From the NCBI GenBank assembly GCA_905221605.1, contig CAJNDS010000735.1, forward strand, positions 628,001-692,000: 64,000 nt of DNA. Reading direction: 5' to 3'. This DNA is from Symbiodinium natans (taxonomy: Eukaryota > Sar > Dinophyceae > Suessiales > Symbiodiniaceae). A model generated the notes under the pieces. The model was not told the DNA's origin. It made no database searches and worked only from the letters and a program-made list of their open reading frames with translations. Each line of letters opens with the position of its first letter. Position 1 is the first letter of the stretch. A program made the translations under genes and the position numbers. Below, in pieces: positions 50,113-61,860 of the stretch.

Positions 50113-53100
50113 AGGGTTTAAGTCTAAGGGCTCGATCAAAGCTTGAGGATCTAATGGGTACGTCGGGCTTTAGTTTGAGGATTCTCATGTTTTAGGGTTT
50201 AGGGCTTTGGGCTGAGGGTCGTCCCCGCAAATTTCAAGAGATTTGGCAGGACGGGAAGAAGTGTGTGTGGGAGGGGGGGGAGGGAGGGAGGGAGGGAGGG
50301 AAAGGCGCGTGTACCCGACGGGTGCGTCGGACTGCATGCATCCTAAGCCAGCCTAGCTACGCGCTACGCCGCTATGCCCAGTAACACTAGGAATGGGCTG
50401 TTGCTGCTCCTGTACCCCCGCGATGTGCTAGTGGGATCTCGGGTTCAGGGTTCAAGGGTTCAATCAGGGCCTTAGGGTCTAGAGTTCTATTGGGGCTTTA
50501 GGGCGTAAGGCGTTGCGGCCTAAATTAGCACTTTGGGTTCCAGGATACCCAAACCACCCCTCGAGTACACCCCTCCCCCCCCCGGCACGCGTCGGGTACC
50601 CGATGGATATGATATGTGTCTGTTTTCCGACGGGCCCCCTCTTGTAAGACAATTCTGTCAATTTGGATTCGTTGGCCTTTTTTGCTATCATTTGATACAA
50701 ATACAGATTTGTTCGGACGGAGAATGTCAATTTTGATTTGGTTTTCATTAACGGCCCGCAAACCCTGCAAACCCCAAGCCCCGACAACCAAAACCCAGAA
50801 CATTTTATCACCCACATATAAACAGCATAGCTTCTGGTTCAAGGTTGGGTTCCGGGCAAGTGTATGCCTTAAATTTCGTTAGTGGTGGGTTTGGATTTAG
50901 GGGTTAGGGTTTGGCCTCTGCCCGCTTTGATTCATGGCCGGCTTATTTAGGGTTAGTGGGTAATTACATTAAGTGTCTGGCTTGTCTGGGACATTGAAAA
51001 GAAGCAATGTGTGTGTGGGGGGCAGGGGAGGTGCCCGCGTCGGGTACCCGACGGGCGCACATCGGGCCCGTCGGGTAGCTGACGCGGGTTGGGGGAGCGG
51101 AAAGGGCGAAGAAGGGAACCCTGCACACCCTCACAGGAATGGCTGTTGCTGCTCCCCCCCCTCCGCCCCGTTGTGTGTGGTAGTGGGATGTAGGGTTTAG
51201 GGGTTCAGGGTTCAATCAGGGCTTGGGGTCTAGAGTTCACTTGGAGTTTCAGGGCATAGGGTTTAACAAGCGCTTGGCTTGAGGATTAGACCTGCAAAAT
51301 TTTAGGGGTCAGGAGTTTGGTCCCTACCACCCCCGTGGTGTGGTGGCGGGGATTGGGGTTCAGGTTTAATTAGGCTTAACTTAAGGCCTCAGGGTGGAAA
51401 CCCAAGAAGTGTGTGTGAGGGGGGAGGGGGGAGGAGGGAGGGAGCGACGGGTCGCATCGGGTATCCGACGCATGTGGGGAGGGAGACCGCCGAAGCCCAA
51501 CTCCTAAACGCTAAGCCCAATAGGAATGGGCTGTTGCTGCTCCCTTTCCTCCGTGGTGTGCCAGTGGGATTTCGGGTTTAGGGTTTAAGGGTTCAATCAG
51601 GGCTTTAGGGTCTAGAGTTCAATTGAGGTTTTAGGGCCGAAGGCTTTGCGGCCTGAATAGCACTTTGGGTTCGAGGATATTCTGGTTTAAGAGTTTGGGC
51701 TGAGGATTTAGGGTGCTATCCCCCTCCCCTCCCCCCTGCTGTGGTCTGGCGGTGGGGCTTTGAGCTTAATTTAGGGTCTTAGAGCGTTTGCGGTTTCAGG
51801 TTTAGGGCTTCGGGGTTTTGTGTTTTAAGGGGTTTCGGGTTGAGCGTTGGCGGCTTACAGTGTTTAGGATTTTCGGTGACCTTTGCCCCTCCCCCCCAAG
51901 TCTAGAGTCTAGGACAAAGTCTCTGGTTTTTAAAGAACTCTTTCACTCTCATTTTTTGTTGCGAACGTCTTGCAATTTATCGGGTGAGAAGTTTTTGGAA
52001 ATTGCGTAAACTCAGCCAACTTAATTTGAAGTGGCGCCAAAAACATGCTTTCTGTTTTCAATTCAATGGTAAACTCAGCTCTTGCGTTCAACTTTACTGT
52101 TTCAAGTGCTGCCAACAAGATCTTTTTCGATTTCACTCAAGAAACAAACTCAACCCACTGATTACCCCTGCATTGAAGCTCCAAAACCTGAGTATTGATC
52201 CCCTCCTGATGACCCAAAACACCGTGGTGGCCCGCGTCCCTCATGCCGGGCCACAGTGGGTTTCTGGGTTTGGGGGATGGGGGTTCAGTCTGACCTTCTT
52301 CAGCTTCAGTATAGCCATCGCGAGGGGCTGTGTAGCCTTTGGGTTGTTGTTAAGGTTATGGGCGGTATAGCCCTAAGAGGGGCGCCTTGAAACATTATCG
52401 CCCCCTGCCCACCCCCAGAACACCCGTCGAGTACACCCCTCTCCCCCCGGCACGCGTCGGGTACCCGACGGATATGTGTCTGTTTTCCCAGGGGCGCCCC
52501 TCCCAAAATACTGTATTGTATGTAAGACAATTCTGTCAATTTGGATTCGTTGGTTTTTTGTTATCATTTGACACAAATACAACTTTGTTTGGACGGAGAA
52601 TGTCAATTTTGATTTGGCCTTCATTAAAAGACCGCAAAGCCTCAAAACCCCAAGCCCCGACAACCAAAACCCAGAACGTAGCATAGCTTCTGGTTCAAGG
52701 TTGGGTTCCGGGCAAGTGTATGCCTTAAATTTCGTTAGTGGTGGGTTTGGATTTAGGGGTTAGGGTTTGGCCTCTGCCCGCTTTGATTCACGGCCGGCTT
52801 GTATAGGGTTAGGGGGTACATTAAGTGTCTGGCTTGTCTGGGACATTGAAAAATGTCAAGAAATTTTTGTGAGGGCGGAAACCCAGGATGGGAAGCAATG
52901 TGTGTGTGTGGGGGGGATGGGAGGTGCTCGCGTCGGGTACCCGACGGGCGCGCATCGGGCCGTCGGGTAGATGACGCGGGTTGGGGGAGAGGAAAGGGCG
53001 AAGAAGGGAGCCCTGCACACCCTCAGCCCTGCATCCTAAACAAGAAGCCTTAAAGCTGAATCCCACGTCTTAAGCCCTAAGCCTAGCAGGAATGGGCTGT

Positions 53101-53160
53101 TGCTGCTCCCCCACCCCCATGGTACCCCCCAATGTGTGTGGTAGTGGGATTTAGGGTTCT
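48550..53160. repeat. Shuffled repeat modules, right block
   Basis: The modules of the left block again: M3 at 48790-49050 and 51895-52170, M4 at 49180-49400, 50390-50560 and 51300-51760, M2 at 50560-50840 and 52430-52700, M1 at 50970-51230 and 52820-53160. 48556-49000 matches 38190-38760 in direct orientation. Unique sequence at 49410-50240 has no supported gene. Confidence 0.8.
50082..50113 (+). repeat. CTG trinucleotide run
   Basis: About eleven CTG units. The frame 49853-50113 that reads it as poly-Cys has no other coding support. Confidence 0.95.
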
Positions 53161-53254
53161 TCAAAATTTAGGGGTCAGGACTTGGTCCCTCCCATTTTGG
53201 GGTGTGGGGTGTGTGGAGTGTGTGAGGTCCCCGGACCCTGCGCCCTCAATCCTA

Positions 53255-53902
53255 GGCAGTGCAGTTCAAGACCAACTACATGACGTGAGGGCTATCAGTG
53301 CCACAGGAACCGCCTTCGCAGCTGTTCGGCAGGATGGCTCTGTGGTGACTGGGGTGGTGATCTTGGGGGTGGCAACTGCAATGACGTGCGTGCTCAGCTG
53401 GTGGACGCGCAGCAGATCCAAGCCACCAAAGGTGCTTTTGCTGCTATCTTGGCAGACGGCTCTGTTGTGACCTGGGGCAATCCAGTAACAGGCGGCACCT
53501 GCATCCATGTGCAAAGCCAACTGAGACGTGTGTCGCAGATCCAAGCAACCGACAGAGCTTTTGCAGCTATCACGGAAGGTGGCTCCATTGTGGCCTGGGG
53601 TGATGTGCGCTATGGAGGTGACAGGGCCTTTGGAGCTACCACACCGGTGGAACCACTGCAGGGCGTGCAAGCAATCCAGGCAAATTATGTTGCTTTTGCA
53701 GCGCTGCTCGACATGGCCGGGTGCTGACTTGGGGAGCACCACAGGCCGGTGGTGACAGTGCTGCTGTACAGAGCCTCTTGAAGAACGTCCGACAGATTGC
53801 AGCCTCTCACATGGCTTTTGCTGCCATCCTGCGAGATGGATCCGTTGTCAGCTGGGGCGATGCGACCCATGGCGGTGGGTTTCACCAAGACCTTAGCCAA
53901 TG
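53255..53902 (+). pseudogene. RCC1-like repeat protein fragment, two frameshifts
   Basis: Follows AATCCTAG, an acceptor-like edge. Repeats of about 40 residues contain the family pattern (QIQAxxxAFAAI, DGSVVTWG, GGD): AISATGTAFAAV, QIQATKGAFAAI, QIQATDRAFAAI, AIQANYVAFAAL, QIAASHMAFAAI. The frame changes at about 53350 and about 53715; each break fits loss of one base inside a repeat. The end at TGA 53900-53902 truncates the last repeat. RCC1-like beta-propeller genes of this type are extremely numerous in dinoflagellates; this copy is probably dead, or mis-sequenced by two bases. Confidence 0.8.
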
Positions 53903-54399
53903 AGCTTCTAGGTACCAGGTAGGCCCTTGGGGAATTATATTGTTCACTTACTGGGTAGAAAAGGATCGTATTCGGGCTGAGGGGTTGAGGGCGTTCAAGT
54001 TCAGGGCGGTCGAGGAATTTTGGGTTTAGGCTTCGAGGAATTTAGGCTTTGGGCTTAGAAGTCTAAGGTCTCGCTTCTGGAGCCTAAACCCTATAGCCTT
54101 CAACCCTAGAAGCCCAACAACGCCATGATCCCTACCCCTAAACCCTAAACCCTGAGTCAAGCCCCACACCGAGGAATTTAGGGTTTATGAGTTCAGGGTC
54201 TGGAACCCCTGCACTCTAAACCCCGAACCCTAAATTTACCTTAATTCCTAAGTCCCACGCCCTAAGTCCTATAACCTAAGTCCTAAGCCCCTCCCTATCC
54301 CTCCCCCCCCGTCCGGCAGGACCAGACGACGCTTCAGCTCCAGGTTCGGCCGGCGGCAGGTTCGGTTATTACCCCAAACTCCCAACCCCCAGACTCCTA
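53903..54399. other. Degenerate heptamer sequence, no gene seen
   Basis: Drifted TTTAGGG/CCCTAAA-like units and C-rich spacer. Confidence 0.5.
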
Positions 54400-54660
54400 A
54401 AGGCTTGTTCTTGGCTCAAAATATGTTAATTGTGGGCACCACTTGGAGCAAAATGTTGTTTGGCTGGCAGTTCTTGGTTCAAAACTATTTTTGATTTGTT
54501 GGCACTACTTGTAGCAAAACATCTAAATTTGAAGTTTTGCACACACACACACACACATTCTTCCAAACATATTCATTACATACCATACAACATGGCACAG
54601 GCACAGGCCCTGCAAAGGTCACCTTTCTGTAGGGTCACCTTTGGTAGTCTCCGAGACAAG
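54400..54660 (-). repeat. Inverted relative of 34070-34350
   Basis: Contains the 3' flank (GGCACCACTTGGAGCAAAAT, CA run at 54539-54556) and terminal exon shared with the fragment at 34.1 kb, in opposite orientation. Confidence 0.8.
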
Positions 54661-57121
54661 GGCAACATAACATTCTGGATGAAAGTCTTTTCGGGCTGGA
54701 TCACGTTCCCTGGCAAGCCTCTTGGGATAAACAAAGCCGCCGGCATGGAACTCATCCATGTGGCCCATCCTGAAGTTGGCAGGAAGCCGGGGTGCAGAAC
54801 ATGCAGCGAATGGCCCAGTGGTAGAGCGGGTCAGGGAGGCTGAAGTCTGGATTACATGAACTGGTTGCTCAAGTGGAAGGAGATGGGGCCCACGATCCCA
54901 CCCACTTGGGCAGGCAGAGCCGTAGTGCTCACCTCCCCCTGGACTGTGGCCTGGACCTCTGTGGCCTCTGTGGCACCCGTCACGGCCACCTCCTCCATGG
55001 CTGGGGTCTGCTCCTGGCAAAGACATGCAGATTTGTAATGCATAAGTATACAGAAAGAAGCAAAACAACGTCCTGCTGGTTGGCCATGGCAGTGGCTTGG
55101 AAGTTGCTGGCCAAGTGGCTTGGAGTGTCTTGCCAACTGGCTTGGGCTGAAAAACTGCAGGTTGTCGGGCGCCGTGGCATGCTACAAAGACGAGAGAAAC
55201 ATGGCAGGAGTCCGACAATGTGGCATAGCCATTGAGCTGCAGGCAGCTGCATGTGGGTCCTTAACCCAAATCCTGGAGTGCAACCCTGCAGAGCTCCAGT
55301 TTTTCCTGCCTGGCAAAACTTGAGCCATCAAAACTCCTCTTGCAGCTCCCGTGCAAAGATGGCTCCGGCTCAGTGGCCCTCAATGCTCTGGCTGCAGTGG
55401 CTGCTCTGGAAATGCACCACTCACTTGGTCTTGGCTTTCTTCTTGGCCGATTCTGCTGGCTCCTCGAGCTGGTTCTCGCACAAAATCATGCTTTTGCCTG
55501 GAATGCGGACGTGGTTCTGAAGCATGGGAATGGTGGCTGGTCCCTGCTTCACAGTGGTCCACTGCATGTTGGCAAGTGGAGCATCTACTGGCTTGCACCA
55601 GAACCACGGGACCGCCACCCCATGCTGGTCCACATCTTGTTTCCAGCTGCCAATGGACCATTTCTCTCCGAACGCATGGACGACCAACCTGGCCTTCCCC
55701 GGCTCTTTGACCTTGGAGACAGGGCCTATGGGAAGCAGCTTGAGCTTCTTAGGCTGGAGGGTCTGCCTGGCAAACAGTGCCTGGGGGCTGCAAGCGAAGC
55801 CGAGCAGCTCCTGGTCCTGGCAGGAGTGCTTCTGGTAAGCTTCGTGCAAGGCACAGACCACTTGGGCTTTCTGGAACTCTTCCACAGCCATGGCATGCTC
55901 TGTGGGGAAAGCCTTGGCCACCATGGCCTCTTCTGCCAGGAAAGGCATCCGCTGCTTGGACACCCTCCACTTCTTCAAGTCGCCCAAGGCAACTTGCACA
56001 TTCTGTACTGGCAACAGAATGGGACGATGCTGCATGGTGGCCCCGTCGTTGGTCACCTCCAAGAGCTCGAAGACCTTGGACCCATGCTCTTTGGGAAGGC
56101 AGAACCTTGGCTCCCAAATGGCAACAAGATTTAAAACACCAAGCGGAATGCACAAGCAGAAGACTTGCAACTAAGACACAGCTCGCCCACCTTGATGTGG
56201 CTGTTCTGCAGCAGCATGGCCTGGTACGGCTGGGCCTTCACCGCATCCTCAACCTGGCCTGCCTGACTGGAGGCCGCCTGGCTTGGAGTGGGCACACCCG
56301 ACACCTCCTGTGTGAACTTGTCCAGGATCTCTGGCAAGGTGTCGAAGCACACCTGGTCTGGGGCATGCTTCTGCTTCTTCACGATGAAGAGGATGGTCCT
56401 CACACAGAGCTTGCCAAAGCACCTGTACAGATGGAGGGTCTTCTTGTGGTTCTCAGCAGTGGCGGCGGGCAGCTGGGACTGGATAAGGTGCCAGCAGTCC
56501 GCCAGCATGGACTCCCCGGCCTTCACTTGGTCCAGGATGGATGGCGTGGAAAGTTTTTGCAAGTCCGACCTCACCAACAACCTTGCAAACCCATCATTGC
56601 TTTTCTGGGAAGTCAATTGGCTCGCCCAGACGGCCGTGCGGGTCAGCGGAAAGAGGTTGGTCGCCTCTGGAAAAGTCATGTTGGCAAGAGTGTCGGTAAA
56701 GTCTGTGCCTAACATGAGTGTCGCACCGAACATGGACCCGAATTGGGAGAGGAATCGGAGCAGCGGCGCCCCTGGGCCCCCGCCATACCTCGACACATAA
56801 TGGCCTATACTGGCCAAACTGGCTCTGCAGGCCACCTCCCCGCTTGCCACCTGCTTGATGGCGGCCTCCAAAGTGGATCCCAGCTGGAGTTGGGCTGCGA
56901 TCTGGCAGGCTGCCTCCAGCTCGCTGGTGGCCCTGCCAATGGCGTTGCCACTGTTGGCACCGACCTGGAAGAACTGTGGCAAGCTTGGCATGGCTTCCTC
57001 CACCGAGGAGGCAACAACGTGCCACTTCCAGCCCTTTTGGATGGCTTCCCAAACTGGATCCGTTCTGGGCACGCTGATGGCTTTGCCATTGGCATCTTGG
57101 CAGCCATGCTCGAGGCATCTG
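54576..57121 (-). CDS. Multi-exon gene, dinoflagellate transposon-associated family of unknown function
   Basis: Right to left. Exon about 57121-56190 follows ATTTCTCAG and encodes KGWKWHVVASSVEEAMPSLP, GAPLLRFLSQFGSMFGATL, FPLTRTAVWASQLTS and NDGFARLLVRSDLQKL. Exon about 56116-55421 encodes NVQVALGDLKKWRVSKQRM, LLGFACSPQALFARQTL and WFWCKPVDAPLANMQW, ending at CCAA/GTGAGTGG, a good donor. Smaller blocks follow at 55190-55070 and 55020-54680 (after TTTGCCAG). The last coding block ends RRLPKVTLQKGDLCRACACA and TAA 54576; a one-base frame change at about 54655 may be an exon edge or decay. I know the two large blocks as a recurrent dinoflagellate family; function unknown. The 5' end is probably cut off by the sequence gap. 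Confidence 0.55.
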
Positions 57122-57205
57122 AGAAATGCCGTGGTGTGGCTGGAGGCTAGGCTCAGAAAGCCTCAGTCTTGCTGCATGGCAAGCACGGAATGAAATAACT
57201 GAACT

Positions 57206-57305
57206 NNNNNNNNNNNNNNNNNNNNNNNNNNNNNNNNNNNNNNNNNNNNNNNNNNNNNNNNNNNNNNNNNNNNNNNNNNNNNNNNNNNNNNNNNNNNNNN
57301 NNNNN
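57206..57305. other. Assembly gap, 100 N
   Basis: Exactly 100 undetermined bases: a scaffold gap of unknown true length. The order of what lies right of it is only as good as the scaffolding. Confidence 1.
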
Positions 57306-59935
57306 CCCCCGTTGTGTGTGGTAGTGGGATTTAGGGTTTAGGGGTTAAGGGTTCAATAGGGCTTGGGGTCTAGAGTTCAACTGGAGTTTCAGGGCATAGG
57401 CTACCTTAGGGTTCAAAATGCGCTGATGGACCCTAGCTTTGGTCCAAAGGCCTGGGGGGTGGGGGGTTTTGATTTTCAGGGTTGAGAGGTCTAGGTTTCT
57501 TAACTGCTTGCTTCTGGAGGGCTGGTGCGCTGATGGGGGCTAAGGGGCTTCGAGGGCTTAAGGGGCTTGGGGGGGCTGAAGGGGGCTTAAGGGGCTTGAG
57601 GGGGCTCAAGGGGCTTAAGGGGGCTTAAGAGGGCTTGGGGCCCTTAAAGGCTTAAAGGGCTTAGGGCACTTAGAGCGCTTGTGAGGGAGGTTTGGGGCTG
57701 ATGGACCCTAGCTTTGGTCCAAAGGCCTGGGTGAATGAACTTGGGGTGGGGGGTTTTGATTTTCAGGGTTGAGAGGTCTAGGTTTCTTAACTGCTTGCTT
57801 CTGGAGGGTTGGTGCGCTGATGGGGGCTAAGGGGCTTCGAGGGCTTAAGGGGCTTGGGGGGGCTGAAGGGGGCTTGAGGGGCTGAAGGGGGCTCAAGGGG
57901 CTTAAGGGGGCTTAAGGGGGCTTAAGAGGGCTTGGGGCCCTTAAAGGCTTAAAGGCTTAAAGGGCTTAGGGCACTTAGAGCGCTTGTGAGGGAGGTTTGG
58001 GGCTGATGGACCCTAGCTTTGGTCCAAAGGCCTGGGTTAATTAACTTGGGGCTGGGGGGTTTTGATTTTCAGGGTTGAGAGGTCTAGGTTTCTTAACTGC
58101 TTGCTTCTGGAGGGTTGGTGCGCTGATGGGGGCTAAGGGGCTTCGAGGGCTTAAGGGGCTTAAGGGGGCTTAACGGGGCTTAAGGGGAAGGGGCTTAAGG
58201 GGGCTTAAGAGGGCTTGGGGCCCTTAAAGGCTTAAAGGCTTAAAGGGCTTAGGGCACTTAGAGCGCTTGTGAGGGAGGTTTGGGGCTGTTGCATTGCTGA
58301 CCTCTTTTATTGTTCTCTCACTCTTTTCTCTCTGATGCCACTTTGCTCCCCCCGGGAAAAAAAAAAGGCCGGGGGGGCTAAACTTGGGGGGTGGGGGGTT
58401 GTGGTGTGGATTTGCAGTCCTCCATCACGGTCTGTGTGGGTGTGTGTGGTTGGTCTAGGTTCTGACGGCGTGCTTCTGGAGGGTTGGTGCGCTGATGGGG
58501 GCTAAGGGGCTTCGAGGGCTTAAGGGGCTTGGGGCGCTAAAGGGGGCTTAAGGGGCTTAAGGGGGCTCAAGGGGCTTAAGGGGGCTTAAGGGGGCTTAAG
58601 AGGGCTTGGGGCCCTTAATTGAAGGGCTCAGGGCACTTAGAGCGCTTGTGAGGGAGGTGGGGGGCTGATGGACCCTAGCTTTGGTCCTAAGGCCTGGGTT
58701 AATTAACTTGGGGGGTGGGGGGTTTTGATTTTCAGGGTTGAGAGGTCCAGGTTTCTTAACTGCTTGCTTCTGGAGGGTTGGTGCGCTGATGGGGGCTAAG
58801 GGGCTTCGAGGGCTTAAGGGGCTTAGGGGGGCTTAAGGGGCTTAGTGGGCTTAAGGGGGCTCAAGGGGCTTAAGGGGGCTTAAGGGGGCTTAAGAAGGCT
58901 TGGGGCCCTTAAAGGCTTAAAGGGCTTAGGGCACTTAGAGCGCTTGTGAGGGAGGTTTGGGGCTGATGGACCCTAGCTTTGGTCCAAAGGCGTGGGTTAA
59001 TTAACTTGGGGGGTGGGGGGTTTTGATTTTCAGGGTTGAGAGGTCTAGGTTTCTTTAACTGCTTGCTTCTGGAGGGTTGGTGCGCTGATGGGGGCTAAGG
59101 TCGAGGGCTTAAGGGGCTGGGGGGCTTAAGGGGGCTTAAGGGGCTTAAGGGGCTTAGGGGGCTCAAGGGGGCTCAAGGGGCTTAAGGGGGCTTAAGAGGG
59201 CTTGGGGCCCTTTGGGCACTTAGAGCGCTTGTGAGGGAGGTTTGGGGCTGATGGACCCTAGCTTTGGTCCAAAGGCCTGGGTTAATTAACTTGGGGGGTG
59301 GGGGGTTTTGATTTTCAGGGTTGAGAGGTCTAGGTTTCTTAACTGCTTGCTGCTGGAGGGTTGGTGCGCTGATGGGGGCTAAGGGGTTTCGAGGGCTTAA
59401 GGGGCTTGGGGGGGCTGAAGGGGGCTTCAGGGGCTTAGTGGGCTTGAGGGGGCTCAAGGGGCTTAAGGGGGCTTAAGGGGGCTTAAGAGGGCTTGGGGCC
59501 CTTAAAAGCTTAAAGGGCTTAGGGCACTTAGAGCGCTTGTGAGGGAGGTTTGGGGCTGAAGGACCCTAGCTTTGGTCCAAAGGCCTTGGTTAATTAACTT
59601 GGGGGGTGGGGGTTTTGATTTTCAGGGTTGAGAGATCTAGGTTTCTTAACTGCTTGCTTCTGGAGGGCTGGTGCGCTGATGGGGGCTAAGCACCTTCGAG
59701 GGCTTAAGGGGCTTTGGGGGGCTTAAGGGGGCTTAAGAGGGCTTGGGGCCCTTAGGGTGCTTGGAGCCCTTAGGGTGCTTGGGGTTCGCGGGCTTAGGAG
59801 GCTTGAAGGGCTTAGGGCCCTTAGGGCACTTGGGTCCTTAGGGTGCTCATGGGGCTGAGGGAGGTGTGGGGGCTGATCCCATAAGCTCATAGCTTTCAAG
59901 TCAAACCTTAAACCCTTAAGCTTTAAACCCTAGCT
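57306..59935 (+). repeat. Satellite array, G-rich orientation, left arm of second foldback
   Basis: The first 120 bp match 41126-41240 (GTTGTGTGTGGTAGTGGG), then about eight ~295 bp satellite units. A foreign ~180 bp piece at 58285-58465 (CCCCGGGAAAAAAAAAAGGC, GTGTGGGTGTGTGTGG) interrupts one unit. The last part, 59700-59935, is the mirror of 61860-62100. Confidence 0.9.
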
Positions 59936-61860
59936 TTTCAAGGCCCGAAACCTGGTTGTTAAGCTTGCGATAGCCCCTAAACCCCTACTGCCTAAGCCCT
60001 AAACCCTTGAATCCCAAACCCCCCCCCCCAGTCCATGTTTGCTTAAGGTTTGCTCTGGTGGCTGGCGAATGGCTCTTGCTCCCATATGCACCAGCGTCTG
60101 TGTTTTCCCGCCATCTGTGAACCATGTTGAGTTTAGGCTTTAGGGGTTCTCTCCATCCCTGGGGTTTAGGGTTTGGCGTGTACTGTTAGGCTTCAGGGCT
60201 CAGGGTGTTTATTCTTCCTTCTGTGAGTCGTGGTGTGTTTGGGGTTTGACTAGGGACGAATGTTGAGGTTTTGGGTTTGGAGTTGGGTGCAGGGTTTTGG
60301 TTTGCCCCGTGTTTCCCCTTGAGGCGGAGCCAGGGTATAGGGTGACGCCAGGACTAGAAATTATTCCTGAAGGGACAGGTGGCACTTTGTAAACGACCAG
60401 TCCGCAAAGCCCTGCGCAGCGGCAGACACAGGAAAAAAAAAAAAAAAAAACAGTGAAGGGATGAGTGGCATTTGGCAACGACCATTCCACCATGTAGCCC
60501 CCCCCCCCCCCAAGCGGCTGACCATAAAAATGTCGGGGCGCTAAGGCTGACAGCGTAGCGCAAACGTCCGTTTCTCCATATCATAAATCGCCTTTTTTAA
60601 GTGCAGCTCCGCGCAGCGGCCGACTCGAAAAACTCACCCCGCCCCCCGCCTCGGTTACACCCCTCCTTCCCCAACTTCCCTGTGGTTGAGAGCCTATTGT
60701 TTAGGGTTTGCTTTTTAGGGTTGGGGAGGATACCATAGGGGTGGAGTGGGACCGGGAGGGGGGGGGGGGATTACACAGAGCGCGGGCGCAGAAAGAAAGC
60801 AGATGGCCGTCTTAGACCAACTTACAGCTTAATAGCGACCTTATGCGGCACAAGAAGGTGATTAAGCTATAATAATTTTTTATAGCTTAATAACCTCCTT
60901 AAGTGGTTTTAAACGTTAGAGTGCAGACTATCTGCAGCTTAGCTTTTTTTCCGGTAAGGAGGTAATTAAGCTATGTTGCTCATTTTTGCTTAACTTTTAA
61001 AAAACTTAAGGAGGTTATTAAGCTATCAAAAATTTTTATAGCTTAATCGCCTTCTTGTGCCGCATAAGGTCGCTATTAAGCTGTAAGTTGGTCTAAGACG
61101 GCCATCTGCTTTCTTTTTTTTCTTTCTTCTGAGCGCACGCGACTCCATCTGGTTGTGTAATCGCCCCCCCACCCCCCCCCCCCCCCCTCCCCTCCCAGTC
61201 CCACTTCCCCACCCTATGGTATCCTCCCCAAAAGCAAACCCTAAACAATAGGCTCTCAACCACAGGGAAGCATGGGGAAGGAGGGGTGTAACCGAGGCGG
61301 GGGGCGGGGTGAGTTTTTCGAGTCGGCCGCTGCGCGGAGCTGCACATAAAAAAGGCGATTTATGATATGGAGAAACGGACGTTTGTGCTACGCTGTCAGC
61401 CTTAGCACCCCGACATTTTTACGGTCAGCCGCTTGAGGGGCGGGGGGTTACCCTATATCCTGGCTCCGCCTCAAGGGGAAACACGGGGCAAACCAAAACC
61501 CTGCACCCAACTCCAAACCCAAAACCTCAACATTCGTCCCTAGTCAAACCCCAAACACACCACGACTCACAGAAGGAAGAATAAACACCCTGAGCCCTGA
61601 AGCCTAACAGTACACGCCAAACCCTAAACCCCAGGGATGGAGAGAACCCCTAAAGCCTAAACTCAACATGGTTCACAGATGGCGGGAAAACACAGACGCT
61701 GGTGCATATGGGAGCAAGAGCCATTCGCCAGCCACCAGAGCAAACCTTAAGCAAACATGGACTGGGGGGGGGTTTAGGATTCAAGGGTTTAGGGCTTAGG
61801 CAGTAGGGGTTTAGGGGCTATCGCAAGCTTAACAACCAGGTTTCGGGCCTTGAAAAGCTA
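59936..61860. mobile_element. Foldback element core, copy 2
   Basis: Near-identical direct copy of 43150-45050, with the same asymmetric spacer and the same ~165 bp left-arm extra segment. Differences are a 14 bp block (ATCTGTGAACCATG, about 60113) missing at 43.31 kb, A- and C-run lengths, and a replaced stretch at about 61108-61156. Confidence 0.75.

Noticed and set aside
54805..54870. tRNA or tRNA-derived element: TGGCCCAGTGGTAGAGC resembles an A box
   Set aside because: No B box (GGTTCGA) downstream and no cloverleaf; lies within a minus-strand coding block.
55340..56712. Plus-strand frames of 264 and 311 codons
   Set aside because: Opposite the minus-strand exons that match a family I know.
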